From the NCBI GenBank assembly GCA_964472565.1, contig CAYYNB010000130.1, positions 1 to 17,206 of the forward strand: a DNA stretch of 17,206 bases, in the 5' to 3' direction. Below, one piece after another: positions 1 through 6,369 of the stretch; position 1 is the first letter of the stretch; each line of letters begins with the position of its first letter. The notes beneath the pieces are model-generated. The model searched no databases, was not told the origin of the DNA, and saw only the letters and a list, made by a program, of their open reading frames with translations. A program made the position numbers and the translations under genes. The DNA comes from DATAMF01 sp964472565. GTDB lineage: Bacteria > Chloroflexota > Anaerolineae > Aggregatilineales > Aggregatilineaceae.

Positions 1-1
1 G

Positions 2-1417
2 CAGATCGAAGCTCGCGGCGCTTTGCATCTTACCCAGGTTTACGCTGGAGCTGCGGCTGCCCCCCGCCCATCCCCCGTCCGTTCCAGAGTTCCCCCAACT
101 TCGGCACCCGCACAGGGAATACAAGGCGGAAGAACCTCAAAACAACATTCTGAATTTATTCTGATGGCAGCCGACCTGTTGATTGAAAATGGTCATATCC
201 ACGAGGGGCAGGCGATGCGCCAAATGGTTACCCAAACGATGCAGGACAGTGGTAACCTAAATGGGTTGGCGGATGTACAATTGCAAGAAGCCGGGGTCCT
301 GCTCCGCCAGGGCCAATTTGATGCGGCTGCCGAAATCGTGCGGCAGGCTGCCAGTATCTACCAACGCACCAACAATCCGCATGGGCAGGCTAATGTTCAA
401 TTGGCGATGGGCAATATTGCTTTACATCGCAGCCAGTTACAGGTTGCGCTCGATCATCTTCTCCAGGCGGAAAAGCTGTATCGCACCAGTGTGGATGATC
501 CGGTAGGGCTGGGTTCAGTCCTGACAGAACAGGCGGCAGCGCGGCGGATGCTAGGCCATCCTCCGGAAGAGTCCGAACGGCTGCTAGACGAAGCGACACG
601 TCTATATGAAACGATTGGCAACCATCAGGGTCTGCTTGATGTGCTGGCCGAACAGGGACGGCGGCTGATGGGGGTTGGCGATCTGCCAGGGGCGGCGGCG
701 CTGTTTGAGCGTGGAGCGACTTATGCTGGGCGTTACAACCTGCTCGCAAGCCAGGCCTATTTGCTCACCCAGCAGGCCCGCGCCCTGGATGTTCAGGGAC
801 AGGATAGTCGTGCCCTTGAATTATTGGAACAAACTCAGACATTGTCGCGCCGCATCAACGCTCAAGTTAGCCTCATTGACAGCCTCTACAGCGCAGCGTT
901 GATCTATCTTCGTCGTGAAAACAGCGACAAATTCCAGCGTTTCAGCGCTAAACTAGGCAAATCCCGGTCGCTTGAACTATTAGAAGAAGCCGACGCACTT
1001 GCACTATCAATGGGCCTTGTTAGCCAGCGCATCAGTATTCTTCTAGGGAAGATTTACTATTGGCAAATGGTTGAGCAGAAAAGCCGCAGTGCAGAGGCTC
1101 TGGCTGAGGCCAAACGCCTGGTTGAAATTGTCGATACTCCCACCCACCGGTTGATGGTTTTGATGGCTGAAATGCAAATGTTGGTAAACGACGATCGGAA
1201 CCAGGAAGCACTTGCATTTGCGCAGCAGATCGAACAACAGGCTCAGGCAGCGAACCAGCAAGTTCTGCTAGCCATTGCGTTATATATGCAGGTGATCCTG
1301 TATCGAGACGTCTTGAAACAAACATCCCGCGCTCGCCAGATAGCACAGCGTGCTTTTCCCTTGTTAAAACAGGCCGGGATGTTGGCTCCCGTAGAAGATG
1401 TGCGCAGTTTATTGTAA
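2..1417 (+). CDS. TPR-repeat protein, 5' end outside the window
   Basis: The reading frame is open to the left edge. The first possible start inside the window is a TTG at 23 with no clear Shine-Dalgarno site, so the true start probably lies upstream. The visible N-terminal stretch (about 40 residues) is rich in Ala, Pro and Ser and looks like a flexible linker. After it come about eight helical repeats of 36-42 residues. They have the tetratricopeptide pattern of small residues at the helix crossings and a closing segment of the kind 'A..ll..A..l....g'. TPR solenoids bind peptides or partner proteins; the partner is not visible here. Nothing indicates a catalytic domain, signal peptide or membrane segment in this part, but the missing N-terminus may hold one (kinase, ATPase or sensor domains are common in such fusions). 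The gene converges on the Roadblock gene 51 bases away. Confidence 0.85.
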   Translation, partial: QIEARGALHLTQVYAGAAAAPRPSPVRSRVPPTSAPAQGIQGGRTSKQHSEFILMAADLLIENGHIHEGQAMRQMVTQTMQDSGNLNGLADVQLQEAGVLLRQGQFDAAAEIVRQAASIYQRTNNPHGQANVQLAMGNIALHRSQLQVALDHLLQAEKLYRTSVDDPVGLGSVLTEQAAARRMLGHPPEESERLLDEATRLYETIGNHQGLLDVLAEQGRRLMGVGDLPGAAALFERGATYAGRYNLLASQAYLLTQQARALDVQGQDSRALELLEQTQTLSRRINAQVSLIDSLYSAALIYLRRENSDKFQRFSAKLGKSRSLELLEEADALALSMGLVSQRISILLGKIYYWQMVEQKSRSAEALAEAKRLVEIVDTPTHRLMVLMAEMQMLVNDDRNQEALAFAQQIEQQAQAANQQVLLAIALYMQVILYRDVLKQTSRARQIAQRAFPLLKQAGMLAPVEDVRSLL

Positions 1418-1431
1418 TTGTCGTGGCTGTC

Positions 1432-1460
1432 GAGCGTGACTCCTGACTAGGTCGCCGCTC
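1432..1460. terminator. imperfect hairpin between convergent genes
   Basis: GAGCG at 1432-1436 pairs with CGCTC at 1456-1460, and GAC at 1438-1440 pairs with GTC at 1451-1453. A small internal loop separates the two helices. The hairpin sits between two converging genes, where a shared terminator would be expected, but it has no T-tract on either side. Weak support. Confidence 0.22.
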
Positions 1461-1468
1461 ACCGGTCG

Positions 1469-1846
1469 TTAGAGTAGCCGTTCCAGGTCGCGAATCACAC
1501 AGGCCAGATTAAACCAGGGATCGCCCTTTTCATCAAGGGGGCGATCCCTGAACCGCAAAACCACTGTCGCAGAACGGCCCATCGGTAGCAGCACCACAAA
1601 AGATCGATCTGACAGACGCAGTACGAGTTGTAAAGGTTCTCCCAAGTTCCGCTGCCAACATAGAGCCTCGGTAAGCGCCTGCAGCGGTCCTGCCGCCGCT
1701 GCCAATCGATCTGGTTCGACTTCGGCTGGCAGCCGGGCGGCTTCAATTAACCCACTCAAGCGACACACAGCTATTCCATCCAGATTGTCGAATGAATGCT
1801 GGAGCAGCTTTAGTTGATCTGCTAGTAGTTTGTTTCGCGCACTCAT
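1469..1846 (-). CDS. Roadblock/LC7-domain protein
   Basis: This 125-residue protein is about the length of a single Roadblock/LC7 domain. It has the family layout: an amphipathic N-terminal helix, then a hydrophobic strand 'GIAVCRLSGLIEAARLP' (about residues 24-40), a helix rich in Ala and Leu (about 46-62), two strands with 'LQLVLRLSDRSFVVLLPMG', and a C-terminal helix. Roadblock proteins such as MglB form homodimers that regulate small Ras-like GTPases in motility or polarity; no GTPase gene is in the window. The ATG at 1846 is preceded by GGGGAAAGA about eight bases upstream. It may be functionally linked to the converging TPR gene, but that rests on proximity alone. The family call comes from overall pattern, not from a catalytic motif. 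Confidence 0.7.
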   Translation of the reverse strand: MSARNKLLADQLKLLQHSFDNLDGIAVCRLSGLIEAARLPAEVEPDRLAAAAGPLQALTEALCWQRNLGEPLQLVLRLSDRSFVVLLPMGRSATVVLRFRDRPLDEKGDPWFNLACVIRDLERLL

Positions 1847-1979
1847 TTTTATGTCTTTCCCCGTAATCTAGAGCTAGTTATGTACTCTACTGACGGAAAG
1901 CAGATAGCCCGTTTTTTGCCACTTATATCCGTTGAATGGGTTTGTTTATAGCCTGATTTCATGTTTTAGACTTAATCCA

Positions 1980-2029
1980 AAAGGGCTTCCCTTTCGTGTT
2001 GACTTATGTTGAAAAATGGGATGTTACAT
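1980..2029 (+). promoter_or_regulatory. candidate promoter with upstream inverted repeat
   Basis: A TTGACT at 1999-2004 is followed after 19 bases by TTACAT at 2024-2029, resembling -35 and -10 elements with slightly long spacing. Just upstream, AAAGGG (1980-1985) and CCCTTT (1989-1994) form a perfect inverted repeat with a three-base loop, which could be an operator half-site pair. It reads toward the small gene at 2139. A second element with the same TTGACT and ACATG blocks lies at 3975-4004. Confidence 0.38.
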
Positions 2030-2138
2030 GCTGCTCACGGATGACCGGCTTCACCGCTCCTCCCAGGTTACGCCACTTGCTTTAGGATGTGCTCAAGGTT
2101 GGAGATTGGAACTCCACACGCGAAGAAGGAGCAAGCAG

Positions 2139-2384
2139 ATGATGACGAACGATGAACGAATCGAAATGTTGCAGGACGCTCAGCAGCAGATTTATGAGGC
2201 GATTGAAGCGATCCGGAGCGCGATCCGAGGCACCGAGATGCAGCGGGGTGCCGAAGCGTATGTGCTGCCCACGCTGCAAATGTGCGCCAGCGCGGAGCAC
2301 GAGTATCTCGGCAGCCAGCCGTACAACCTGGACGAGCTGATCCGCGCTCTGAGCGACGCGGACGAAACGATCAGCGAAGAATAA
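2139..2384 (+). CDS. small acidic protein of unknown function
   Basis: This encodes 81 residues. I chose the ATG at 2139 because AAGGAG at 2126-2131 lies seven bases before it; an upstream ATG in the same frame (2016) has no such site and falls in the promoter region. The protein is acidic and mostly helical. Residues 1-40 form a long charged helix, followed by a loop 'AEYVLPTL'-like region and a C-terminal 'NLDELIRALSDADE' helix. There is no Cys pair, signal peptide or membrane segment. I do not recognise a family. It is the first gene of a run of small plus-strand genes typical of an integrated plasmid or conjugative-element cargo region, which suggests an accessory role without naming it. 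Confidence 0.72.
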   Translation: MMTNDERIEMLQDAQQQIYEAIEAIRSAIRGTEMQRGAEAYVLPTLQMCASAEHEYLGSQPYNLDELIRALSDADETISEE

Positions 2385-2398
2385 ACGGACGAGAAGGC

Positions 2399-2439
2399 GT
2401 GGTAGTGGGGTTGGCAGGGGGTACCAACCTCACCACCAC
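2399..2439 (+). promoter_or_regulatory. long hairpin just upstream of a ribosome binding site
   Basis: The arms at 2399-2414 (GTGGTAGTGGGGTTGG) and 2424-2439 (CCAACCTCACCACCAC) can pair over 16 positions, with one mismatch and one G-U pair, around a nine-base loop. The right arm ends one base before the AGGAG at 2441-2445 of the next gene. No T-tract follows, so this looks more like an RNA-processing, stability or translation-control element, or an attenuator, than a simple terminator. Confidence 0.5.
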
Positions 2440-2451
2440 CAGGAGATGATT

Positions 2452-2706
2452 ATGCCCTACGCGAAGATTTCACGCCAAGAAATGCTGAACATGTTGCACT
2501 TTGCCCGCGTCGAGTTTGATACGCTCGTCGCCCACCGGGATCACACCTTCACGCTGCGTACCGGCTTCACGGCGGATCCGGATCGGGCGCGCCGCGCCTC
2601 GGCGGGGCGGTTGCTCAAAACGACCCGCGCCCTTCTGCTCAACGAGCGCATCATGCAGCGGGACGATCAGTACGCATTTGAGATGCGTTTCGCCTATAAC
2701 GATTAG
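2452..2706 (+). CDS. small basic protein of unknown function
   Basis: This encodes 84 residues, starting 'MPYAKISRQEML'. The ATG at 2452 is preferred over the one at 2446, because AGGAG at 2441-2445 is six bases from 2452 but abuts 2446. The protein is rich in Arg and His: an N-terminal helix ('ISRQEMLNMLHFARVEFDTLV'-like, broken here by charged residues), a short strand around 'HTFTLRTGF', and a basic helix 'DPDRARRASAGRLLKTTRALL'. Such a basic helical protein could bind nucleic acid, but no recognised DNA-binding signature is visible. The next gene starts 16 bases after its stop, so the two are probably co-transcribed. Confidence 0.72.
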   Translation: MPYAKISRQEMLNMLHFARVEFDTLVAHRDHTFTLRTGFTADPDRARRASAGRLLKTTRALLLNERIMQRDDQYAFEMRFAYND

Positions 2707-2722
2707 CCTGGAGGAGACCAAC

Positions 2723-2971
2723 ATGGCACGTTACCAGATTACGCGCGCGACGGTGGACCTGACCCACGCCCAGCGCCAGGCGGTGGATGCGATGATCCAG
2801 GCCTTTAGTGAGCAGGTGAGCCAGACCGCAGGCGTCAAAGTGGACATGGGCGTGCGCGAGTTTTTCCACATGCTGCTGCGCCAGCACGCCGAACGAACCG
2901 GACAGGTCTGGCCGGAGGATTACCCGAAATACGGCGGGCGGCGCGAGCGACGGCAGCCACCAACTTGTTGA
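2723..2971 (+). CDS. small protein, possible ribbon-helix-helix regulator
   Basis: This encodes 82 residues. GGAGGAG at 2710-2716 is six bases before the ATG at 2723, which rules out the longer in-frame extension into the preceding gene. The N-terminus 'YQITRATVDLT' could be the beta strand of a ribbon-helix-helix fold. Two helices follow, 'HAQRQAVDAMIQAFSEQ' and 'MGVREFFHMLLRQHAER', and then a tail 'GQVWPEDYPKYGG' with a very basic end. Small MetJ/Arc-type regulators often show this strand-helix-helix order and a short 'G..WP' tail. The match is structural reasoning only. It shares the 'G..WP' tail with the gene at 5295. It lies in a close run with the genes at 2452 and 3004. Confidence 0.7.
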   Translation: MARYQITRATVDLTHAQRQAVDAMIQAFSEQVSQTAGVKVDMGVREFFHMLLRQHAERTGQVWPEDYPKYGGRRERRQPPTC

Positions 2972-3003
2972 TGTAGATGATGAGCCAAAAGGAAGGTTAA
3001 CTG

Positions 3004-3870
3004 ATGAACACCGCTGATAAACTGCGGATTGAGACATCCGATCCGCTTCGCGCGCCGCATATGCTGTCTGGCACGCTGAGCGCGGGGGCGTTTGTGGATC
3101 AGAATCAGAATTACCTGGTTGGACGCGCCGGGCGGACGATACGGGTCCGCACGGTGGAGGGCGACGTCGTTGCGGCGTATGCGCTGCTGCGGCTGAACGC
3201 CCTCGACGACACCGATGAACCCATGTATGCCTTGTGGGGCACAGACGGCCCCGACCAGCTCACACGCGTTGAGCCAGATGAGCGTGTAGAGATTAACGAT
3301 GGCCCACGGTCTCCCGTGCAGGTTGTTTTTGAGTCCGTGATCGGCGGTATTGCCGCCACGTACTACCAGGGGGATGCTGAAGCAGGGAACTGGTCCCTGG
3401 ATCGCACCGCCACCGTCACCGTTCGCCTGGAAACGGCGCTGGATAATGGGGCAGCGCGCGTGACTCCCACCTGCCGGATCAGCTTCGCCAGTGAATCCCG
3501 GCTGGATGTGGAAGCGGCGCGCAGCTTCGCGGCGGACCTGATGCGGGCCGCCGACACCGCGCGGTTGCTGGAAGCGGCACTGGCCCCCTTTGCCCCAGGG
3601 ATCGCCGCCCGGACCGAACGTGTTTATGCGCGCCGCCAGCGGATCGCCGCCAGCCGCCCCACGGAGGCCGAGATCGACCGGGGGCCGCGCCAAAACGATG
3701 AGGTGGTGGGCCGCCGGTTGTGGCATCCCACGCAGGGACGCGGCACCGTCCAGGCGGTGATCCGGGACAGCACGCCACCCGCCATCAATGTGGTGTTTGA
3801 CGAAGCTCCAACCGCCGCCGTCCGGCTCACCTTCTACCGTGTCTCCGATACCTACCAGTGGCTGAAATAG
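3004..3870 (+). CDS. 288-residue protein with UvrD-like tudor C-terminal domain
   Basis: AAGGAAGG at 2989-2996 lies seven bases before the ATG. Residues 1-190 are strand-rich with alternating hydrophobic residues and no motif I recognise. Residues 190-225 form an Ala- and Arg-rich helix. The C-terminal part (about 232-280) reads 'VGRRLWHPTQGRGTVQAV', then 'INVVFDE' and 'VRLTF'. This is the pattern of the small SH3/tudor-like domain at the end of UvrD/PcrA helicases (G..V.H..fG.G.V, then a v.F segment). In UvrD and the related CarD module this fold contacts RNA polymerase, so contact with polymerase or a DNA-processing complex is possible; that is inference. No helicase motifs are present, so it is not a broken UvrD. 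It is the last gene before a strong hairpin. Confidence 0.75.
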   Translation: MNTADKLRIETSDPLRAPHMLSGTLSAGAFVDQNQNYLVGRAGRTIRVRTVEGDVVAAYALLRLNALDDTDEPMYALWGTDGPDQLTRVEPDERVEINDGPRSPVQVVFESVIGGIAATYYQGDAEAGNWSLDRTATVTVRLETALDNGAARVTPTCRISFASESRLDVEAARSFAADLMRAADTARLLEAALAPFAPGIAARTERVYARRQRIAASRPTEAEIDRGPRQNDEVVGRRLWHPTQGRGTVQAVIRDSTPPAINVVFDEAPTAAVRLTFYRVSDTYQWLK

Positions 3871-3886
3871 CCACCCCGCCGTGCTG

Positions 3887-3916
3887 CTTTGGCCCCTCGT
3901 TGCTGAGGGGTCAAAG
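3887..3916 (+). terminator. 12-bp hairpin after the first small-gene operon
   Basis: CTTTGGCCCCTC (3887-3898) pairs with GAGGGGTCAAAG (3905-3916) over 12 positions with one G-U pair and a six-base loop. It lies 17 bases after the stop codon at 3870. The downstream sequence is T-poor (tctctaaaaat), so termination may be inefficient or Rho-assisted. Confidence 0.55.
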
Positions 3917-3974
3917 TCTCTAAAAATACCCGCTTTGTAATACTTTCAAAAGTGTAAATTCCCCTTAAATTAGC

Positions 3975-4004
3975 TTGACTTTGTGATACATTGAGAGGTA
4001 ACAT
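3975..4004 (+). promoter_or_regulatory. candidate promoter before the second small-gene group
   Basis: TTGACT at 3975-3980 and TAACAT at 3999-4004 are separated by 18 bases. The element follows a terminator-like hairpin and reads toward the gene at 4061. The surrounding DNA is AT-rich, unlike the genes on each side. It shares the TTGACTT and ACATG blocks with the element at 1999-2029. Confidence 0.42.
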
Positions 4005-4060
4005 GTCATCAAGATCAGGCATTCAGCAGCGCCTCACCAGCGCCAGCGGGGGAACTTACG

Positions 4061-4315
4061 ATGACCTACGAAGCCACGACTACCAAACGCCAGATAGCGA
4101 ACCATATCAATACCCTGCGCTGCGAATACGAGCAAGCGGTGGCGCAGTACGATCTCCAGCTGCGCGCGGTTGACATCGCCACCACCTGGGGGCTGGATGA
4201 CGAAGTACAGCTGGCACTTCAGGCTGCCGCCGAATGGAGCGCTTACGCGAATGCGATCAACCACGAAGCGCGGTTCTGGATCGATGCGCTAAGCACCCGC
4301 GTCCATGCCGCCTAA
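4061..4315 (+). CDS. small helical protein of unknown function
   Basis: This encodes 84 residues. GGGGGA at 4048-4053 lies seven bases before the ATG. The protein looks almost entirely alpha-helical: 'KRQIANHINTLRCEYEQAVAQ' (broken by one Cys) runs into a second helix around 'VQLALQAAAEWSAYANAINHEA', with two Trp residues in the C-terminal half. There is no membrane segment or signal peptide. I do not recognise the family. A competing 60-codon frame at 3991-4173 has no Shine-Dalgarno site and is low in complexity, so I rejected it. This gene is the first after the candidate promoter at 3975. Confidence 0.68.
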   Translation: MTYEATTTKRQIANHINTLRCEYEQAVAQYDLQLRAVDIATTWGLDDEVQLALQAAAEWSAYANAINHEARFWIDALSTRVHAA

Positions 4316-4333
4316 AAACAAAACGATGGCGAA

Positions 4334-4376
4334 ACCCCACCTGCGGGGTCGCGGCGGAAGACATCCTGAGCGCCGC
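4334..4376 (+). promoter_or_regulatory. two consecutive GC-rich hairpins between small genes
   Basis: ACCCC (4334-4338) pairs with GGGGT (4345-4349) around a six-base loop. Two bases on, GCGGCG (4351-4356) pairs with CGCCGC (4371-4376) around a 14-base loop. Together they fill the front of the 97-base space between the genes at 4061 and 4413. They may be a weak terminator or an RNA-stability element. Confidence 0.35.
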
Positions 4377-4412
4377 CTGAATGAGCCGGATGTTGAATAA
4401 GCGGAGGAAACA

Positions 4413-4805
4413 ATGGATCACCCGATGGAGAACACGAACCCAGAACGGACCGAACACCCGATGCGCATTGAGCGCGCCCAGATTTACGGTCGGACTTACC
4501 TGGCCGATGCGGATCAGACGCGCTTGATGATCGTCGATAATGATCACGTCTCCGAAGTGGTCGAGGCGCTGCGTTTGTTTGGCGGGCTGGACATCGCGGA
4601 GGCGCGCCGTGTCGGTGAAGAGCACTACATCGACGACCCGGTGATTGGCCCGATCTACCGCTACTATCTGGACCGGATCAACCGCCTGCTGCGGGAGTAC
4701 GGTTCAACAGCAACCGCCCAGGATGACCATTACCTGCGCGCCGCGTTCCAGGGCAACTTTCAGCCCTCCGAAGTGGCCGGGCTGCTGCGCCAGATGCTCG
4801 ATTAG
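4413..4805 (+). CDS. 130-residue protein of unknown function
   Basis: GGAGGA at 4403-4408 is four bases before the ATG. Two more in-frame Met codons follow (residues 5 and 17), so the mature N-terminus could be shorter. The first 16 residues are polar and probably disordered. From residue 18, 'RIERAQIYGRTYLADADQTRLMIV' (split by a turn) suggests strands, followed by helices around 'VVEALRLFGGLDIAEARRVG' and 'RYYLDRINRLLREYG'. The end, 'QPSEVAGLLRQMLD', is helical. The protein is acidic with no Cys. I recognise no catalytic or binding motif and propose no function. It belongs to the second half of the small-gene run and is flanked by hairpins on both sides. Confidence 0.72.
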   Translation: MDHPMENTNPERTEHPMRIERAQIYGRTYLADADQTRLMIVDNDHVSEVVEALRLFGGLDIAEARRVGEEHYIDDPVIGPIYRYYLDRINRLLREYGSTATAQDDHYLRAAFQGNFQPSEVAGLLRQMLD

Positions 4806-4811
4806 TACGCC

Positions 4812-4831
4812 GGGAGGGGTGAAACCCTCCC
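4812..4831 (+). terminator. GC-rich hairpin between small genes
   Basis: GGGAGGG (4812-4818) pairs perfectly with CCCTCCC (4825-4831) around the loop GTGAAA. It starts six bases after a stop codon and ends seven bases before the AAAGGAA ribosome binding site (4839-4845) of the next gene. No T-run follows. Confidence 0.42.
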
Positions 4832-4853
4832 CTTAACCAAAGGAACCCCGATT

Positions 4854-5237
4854 ATGAATCCTTCCCCGATTGAACGTCCAACACACCTCGCTTTTGTGTT
4901 TTCGAATGAGGCGTGGTATTTCGAGAAGGCGGGCCGCCTCCCCGCCCCCTATACTGCCGAAGTGATCCTGAGCGCCAGTTATGGTGACGGCTCGGTGGAT
5001 GGCGGCGAAGTCAGTCTCCGCTGGCAGGAACTCGGCGGCAAGTCGGTGCCCAGTCTGCACGCCTTCGATGACGGCTGGCGCTTCCTGGCAGACAACCCCG
5101 CCCTGATCACCTGGCTGGGCACCTGGGCGGAACGCGCCCCCAGTCCCCAGCAGGTCATCCGCGACTTGCTGGCACTGGGGTTCGTGGATGAAACTGCGCG
5201 TGTGAATCCGTATGCCGCCGCGATCACCCCGGCGTAA
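4854..5237 (+). CDS. 127-residue protein of unknown function
   Basis: AAAGGAA at 4839-4845 lies eight bases before the ATG. The N-terminal half alternates hydrophobic and polar residues and is rich in aromatics ('LAFVFSNEAWYFEKAGRLP', 'TAEVILSASYGDG', 'GEVSLRWQEL'), suggesting a small beta sheet. The C-terminal half is helical ('WRFLADNPALITWLGTWAE' and 'PQQVIRDLLALGFVDE'), with several Trp. There is no signal peptide, membrane helix or metal-binding cluster. I do not recognise the family. It sits between two perfect or near-perfect hairpins in the small-gene run, with a 57-base space before the next gene. Confidence 0.72.
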   Translation: MNPSPIERPTHLAFVFSNEAWYFEKAGRLPAPYTAEVILSASYGDGSVDGGEVSLRWQELGGKSVPSLHAFDDGWRFLADNPALITWLGTWAERAPSPQQVIRDLLALGFVDETARVNPYAAAITPA

Positions 5238-5248
5238 GTTTGAGTAAC

Positions 5249-5272
5249 AGCCCATCCACAGGGGTGGGCTTT
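5249..5272 (+). terminator. 9-bp hairpin with short T-run
   Basis: AGCCCATCC (5249-5257) pairs with GGGTGGGCT (5262-5270) over nine positions, one of them G-U, around the loop ACAG; TT follows the stem. It is 11 bases after the stop at 5237 and 13 bases before the AGGAGG of the next gene. Confidence 0.5.
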
Positions 5273-5294
5273 CGATTATCATCAGGAGGAGATC

Positions 5295-5501
5295 ATGACC
5301 CGTAAGAAGCATATACCGGAACCGGCACCCGCCCCGCGCGAACCGCTGGACATCCTGAAACCGATCCGCTTTTCGGAGGCTGAGTTGGAGGTTGTGGCCG
5401 TGCTCCAGGCGCGGTTGGGCACGAAGGATTTTTCGAAGACGATTAAGGCGGTGCTGGCGTTGATCGCTGCCGCCAATGGCCTGGAGTGGCCGACGAAGTG
5501 A
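5295..5501 (+). CDS. small protein, possible ribbon-helix-helix type
   Basis: This encodes 68 residues. AGGAGG at 5284-5289 is five bases before the ATG, an excellent site. A polar, Pro-rich N-terminus (about residues 1-20) is followed by 'DILKPIRFSEAELEVVAVLQA', then 'RLGTKDFSKTIKAVLALIAA' and the end 'NGLEWPTK'. The strand-helix-helix order, the 'KDFSKTIKAVL' helix and the short 'G..WP' tail resemble small CopG/Arc-like proteins, but without a search this is only suggestive. It is the last gene of the plus-strand run and could be a local regulator or an antitoxin-like protein; no toxin partner is adjacent. Confidence 0.72.
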   Translation: MTRKKHIPEPAPAPREPLDILKPIRFSEAELEVVAVLQARLGTKDFSKTIKAVLALIAAANGLEWPTK

Positions 5502-5620
5502 CACAGCGTATTAACGAGAATTTTGTGCATTACTGGCCCAGAATCGTGCATATTTGACAACGAAACAACCTGCTACTTTTCTTGCCGCCAGTTACCGGGA
5601 TCGAATACAGATCGTCCGCC

Positions 5621-5654
5621 AGCCGATCCTTCTAATTTGCCATAGGGGTCGGCT
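5621..5654 (+). terminator. weak hairpin after the plus-strand gene run
   Basis: AGCCGATCC (5621-5629) pairs with GGGTCGGCT (5646-5654) over nine positions with one G-U pair, around a 16-base loop. The next ten bases are AT-rich (atttgtattt). It lies between the last plus-strand gene and the end of the minus-strand ATPase gene, so it may end either transcript. The large loop weakens the case. Confidence 0.3.
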
Positions 5655-5725
5655 ATTTGTATTTACACCATATCTAGGTGAAAAGGTAGTATGCATTAGT
5701 ATGTAGTGCAAAACCGGGCGACTTA

Positions 5726-6349
5726 TCAGAGACTGCCTGGTCTATTTTTTCGCTGTAGGTGTAATACTGTTTCCTCAAGGATACGTTTTGCTTCCGCAGA
5801 TTTTGTTGCCCAGTCTCGTCCGATATTATCCAAGCGAAAATAATGCGGATGCCCACACCAGACCTGCTCCAGCAGCCGATCTAAATGGACTGCTTGTTCG
5901 GGTGTTTCTGGGCGATGAGCATCCGGCCAGCGCTTGTAGTAATTGGGTGCGCCATCCGCCGCTGTGACCAAGTGAATCACCGCCGTGTAGCGCCGATAAA
6001 GGTGTTCACGGCAAGTCTCGGTGTAGGCGAAGAACTCGCTTTCTGACCAGCCGCGGTCCAACCAATAGGCCAACGGATCCAGGCTTCCCCGGTGACAAAG
6101 TATCAGGTAGCCGTCTTCCGGCTCCAATGCCCGCTTCAGTCCATCTTCCAACGCCATTTGCAGATGCACCATGATCCGCTGAAACAGCTTTTCACATGGA
6201 GAAATGTGTATATCACACATCAACGAGATCGCTTCAGGCAGAGCAGCACACTGCCCTGCCCATAGCGGATCGCACGTGAGTTCGTTGATCAAGGTAGTTT
6301 TGCCACCACCGGGTCCGCCAGTGAGGACAAAAGCAGGACATTCCCTCAT
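5726..6349 (-). CDS. P-loop ATPase/kinase-like protein (AAA_28 type)
   Basis: This encodes 207 residues from the ATG at 6349. The open frame runs back to 6433, but the upstream part is only the other-frame reading of the HEAT gene's tail; AGGGGAG at 6364-6370 overlaps that gene's stop codon and serves this start. The Walker A motif 'GGPGGGKTTL' begins about residue 10. A conserved-looking 'LPEAISLM' follows at about 40. 'LILCHRGSLDPLAYW' is in the place where AAA_28 proteins have an 'R.s.D' motif. The C-terminal half contains 'AVIHLVTAADG' and 'RPETPEQAVHLDRLLEQVW', as in kinase-like P-loop proteins. Its reaction is unknown: hydrolysis or phosphorylation of a small molecule or protein is possible. 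It is 20 bases from the HEAT gene and is the third gene of the radical SAM unit. Confidence 0.8.
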   Translation of the reverse strand: MRECPAFVLTGGPGGGKTTLINELTCDPLWAGQCAALPEAISLMCDIHISPCEKLFQRIMVHLQMALEDGLKRALEPEDGYLILCHRGSLDPLAYWLDRGWSESEFFAYTETCREHLYRRYTAVIHLVTAADGAPNYYKRWPDAHRPETPEQAVHLDRLLEQVWCGHPHYFRLDNIGRDWATKSAEAKRILEETVLHLQRKNRPGSL

Positions 6350-6369
6350 ATCAATATCAAAGCACTCCC

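Noticed and set aside
2016..2138. N-terminal extension of the gene at 2139
   Set aside because: The extension lies in the promoter region and the strong AAGGAG site points to the ATG at 2139.
3991..4173. A 60-codon plus-strand frame overlapping the gene at 4061
   Set aside because: It starts without a ribosome site, overlaps a better-supported gene, and has a low-complexity product.
2139..5501. Assignment of the small-gene run as a named prophage or integrative element
   Set aside because: No integrase, relaxase, capsid, replication gene, tRNA or flanking direct repeats are visible in the window.
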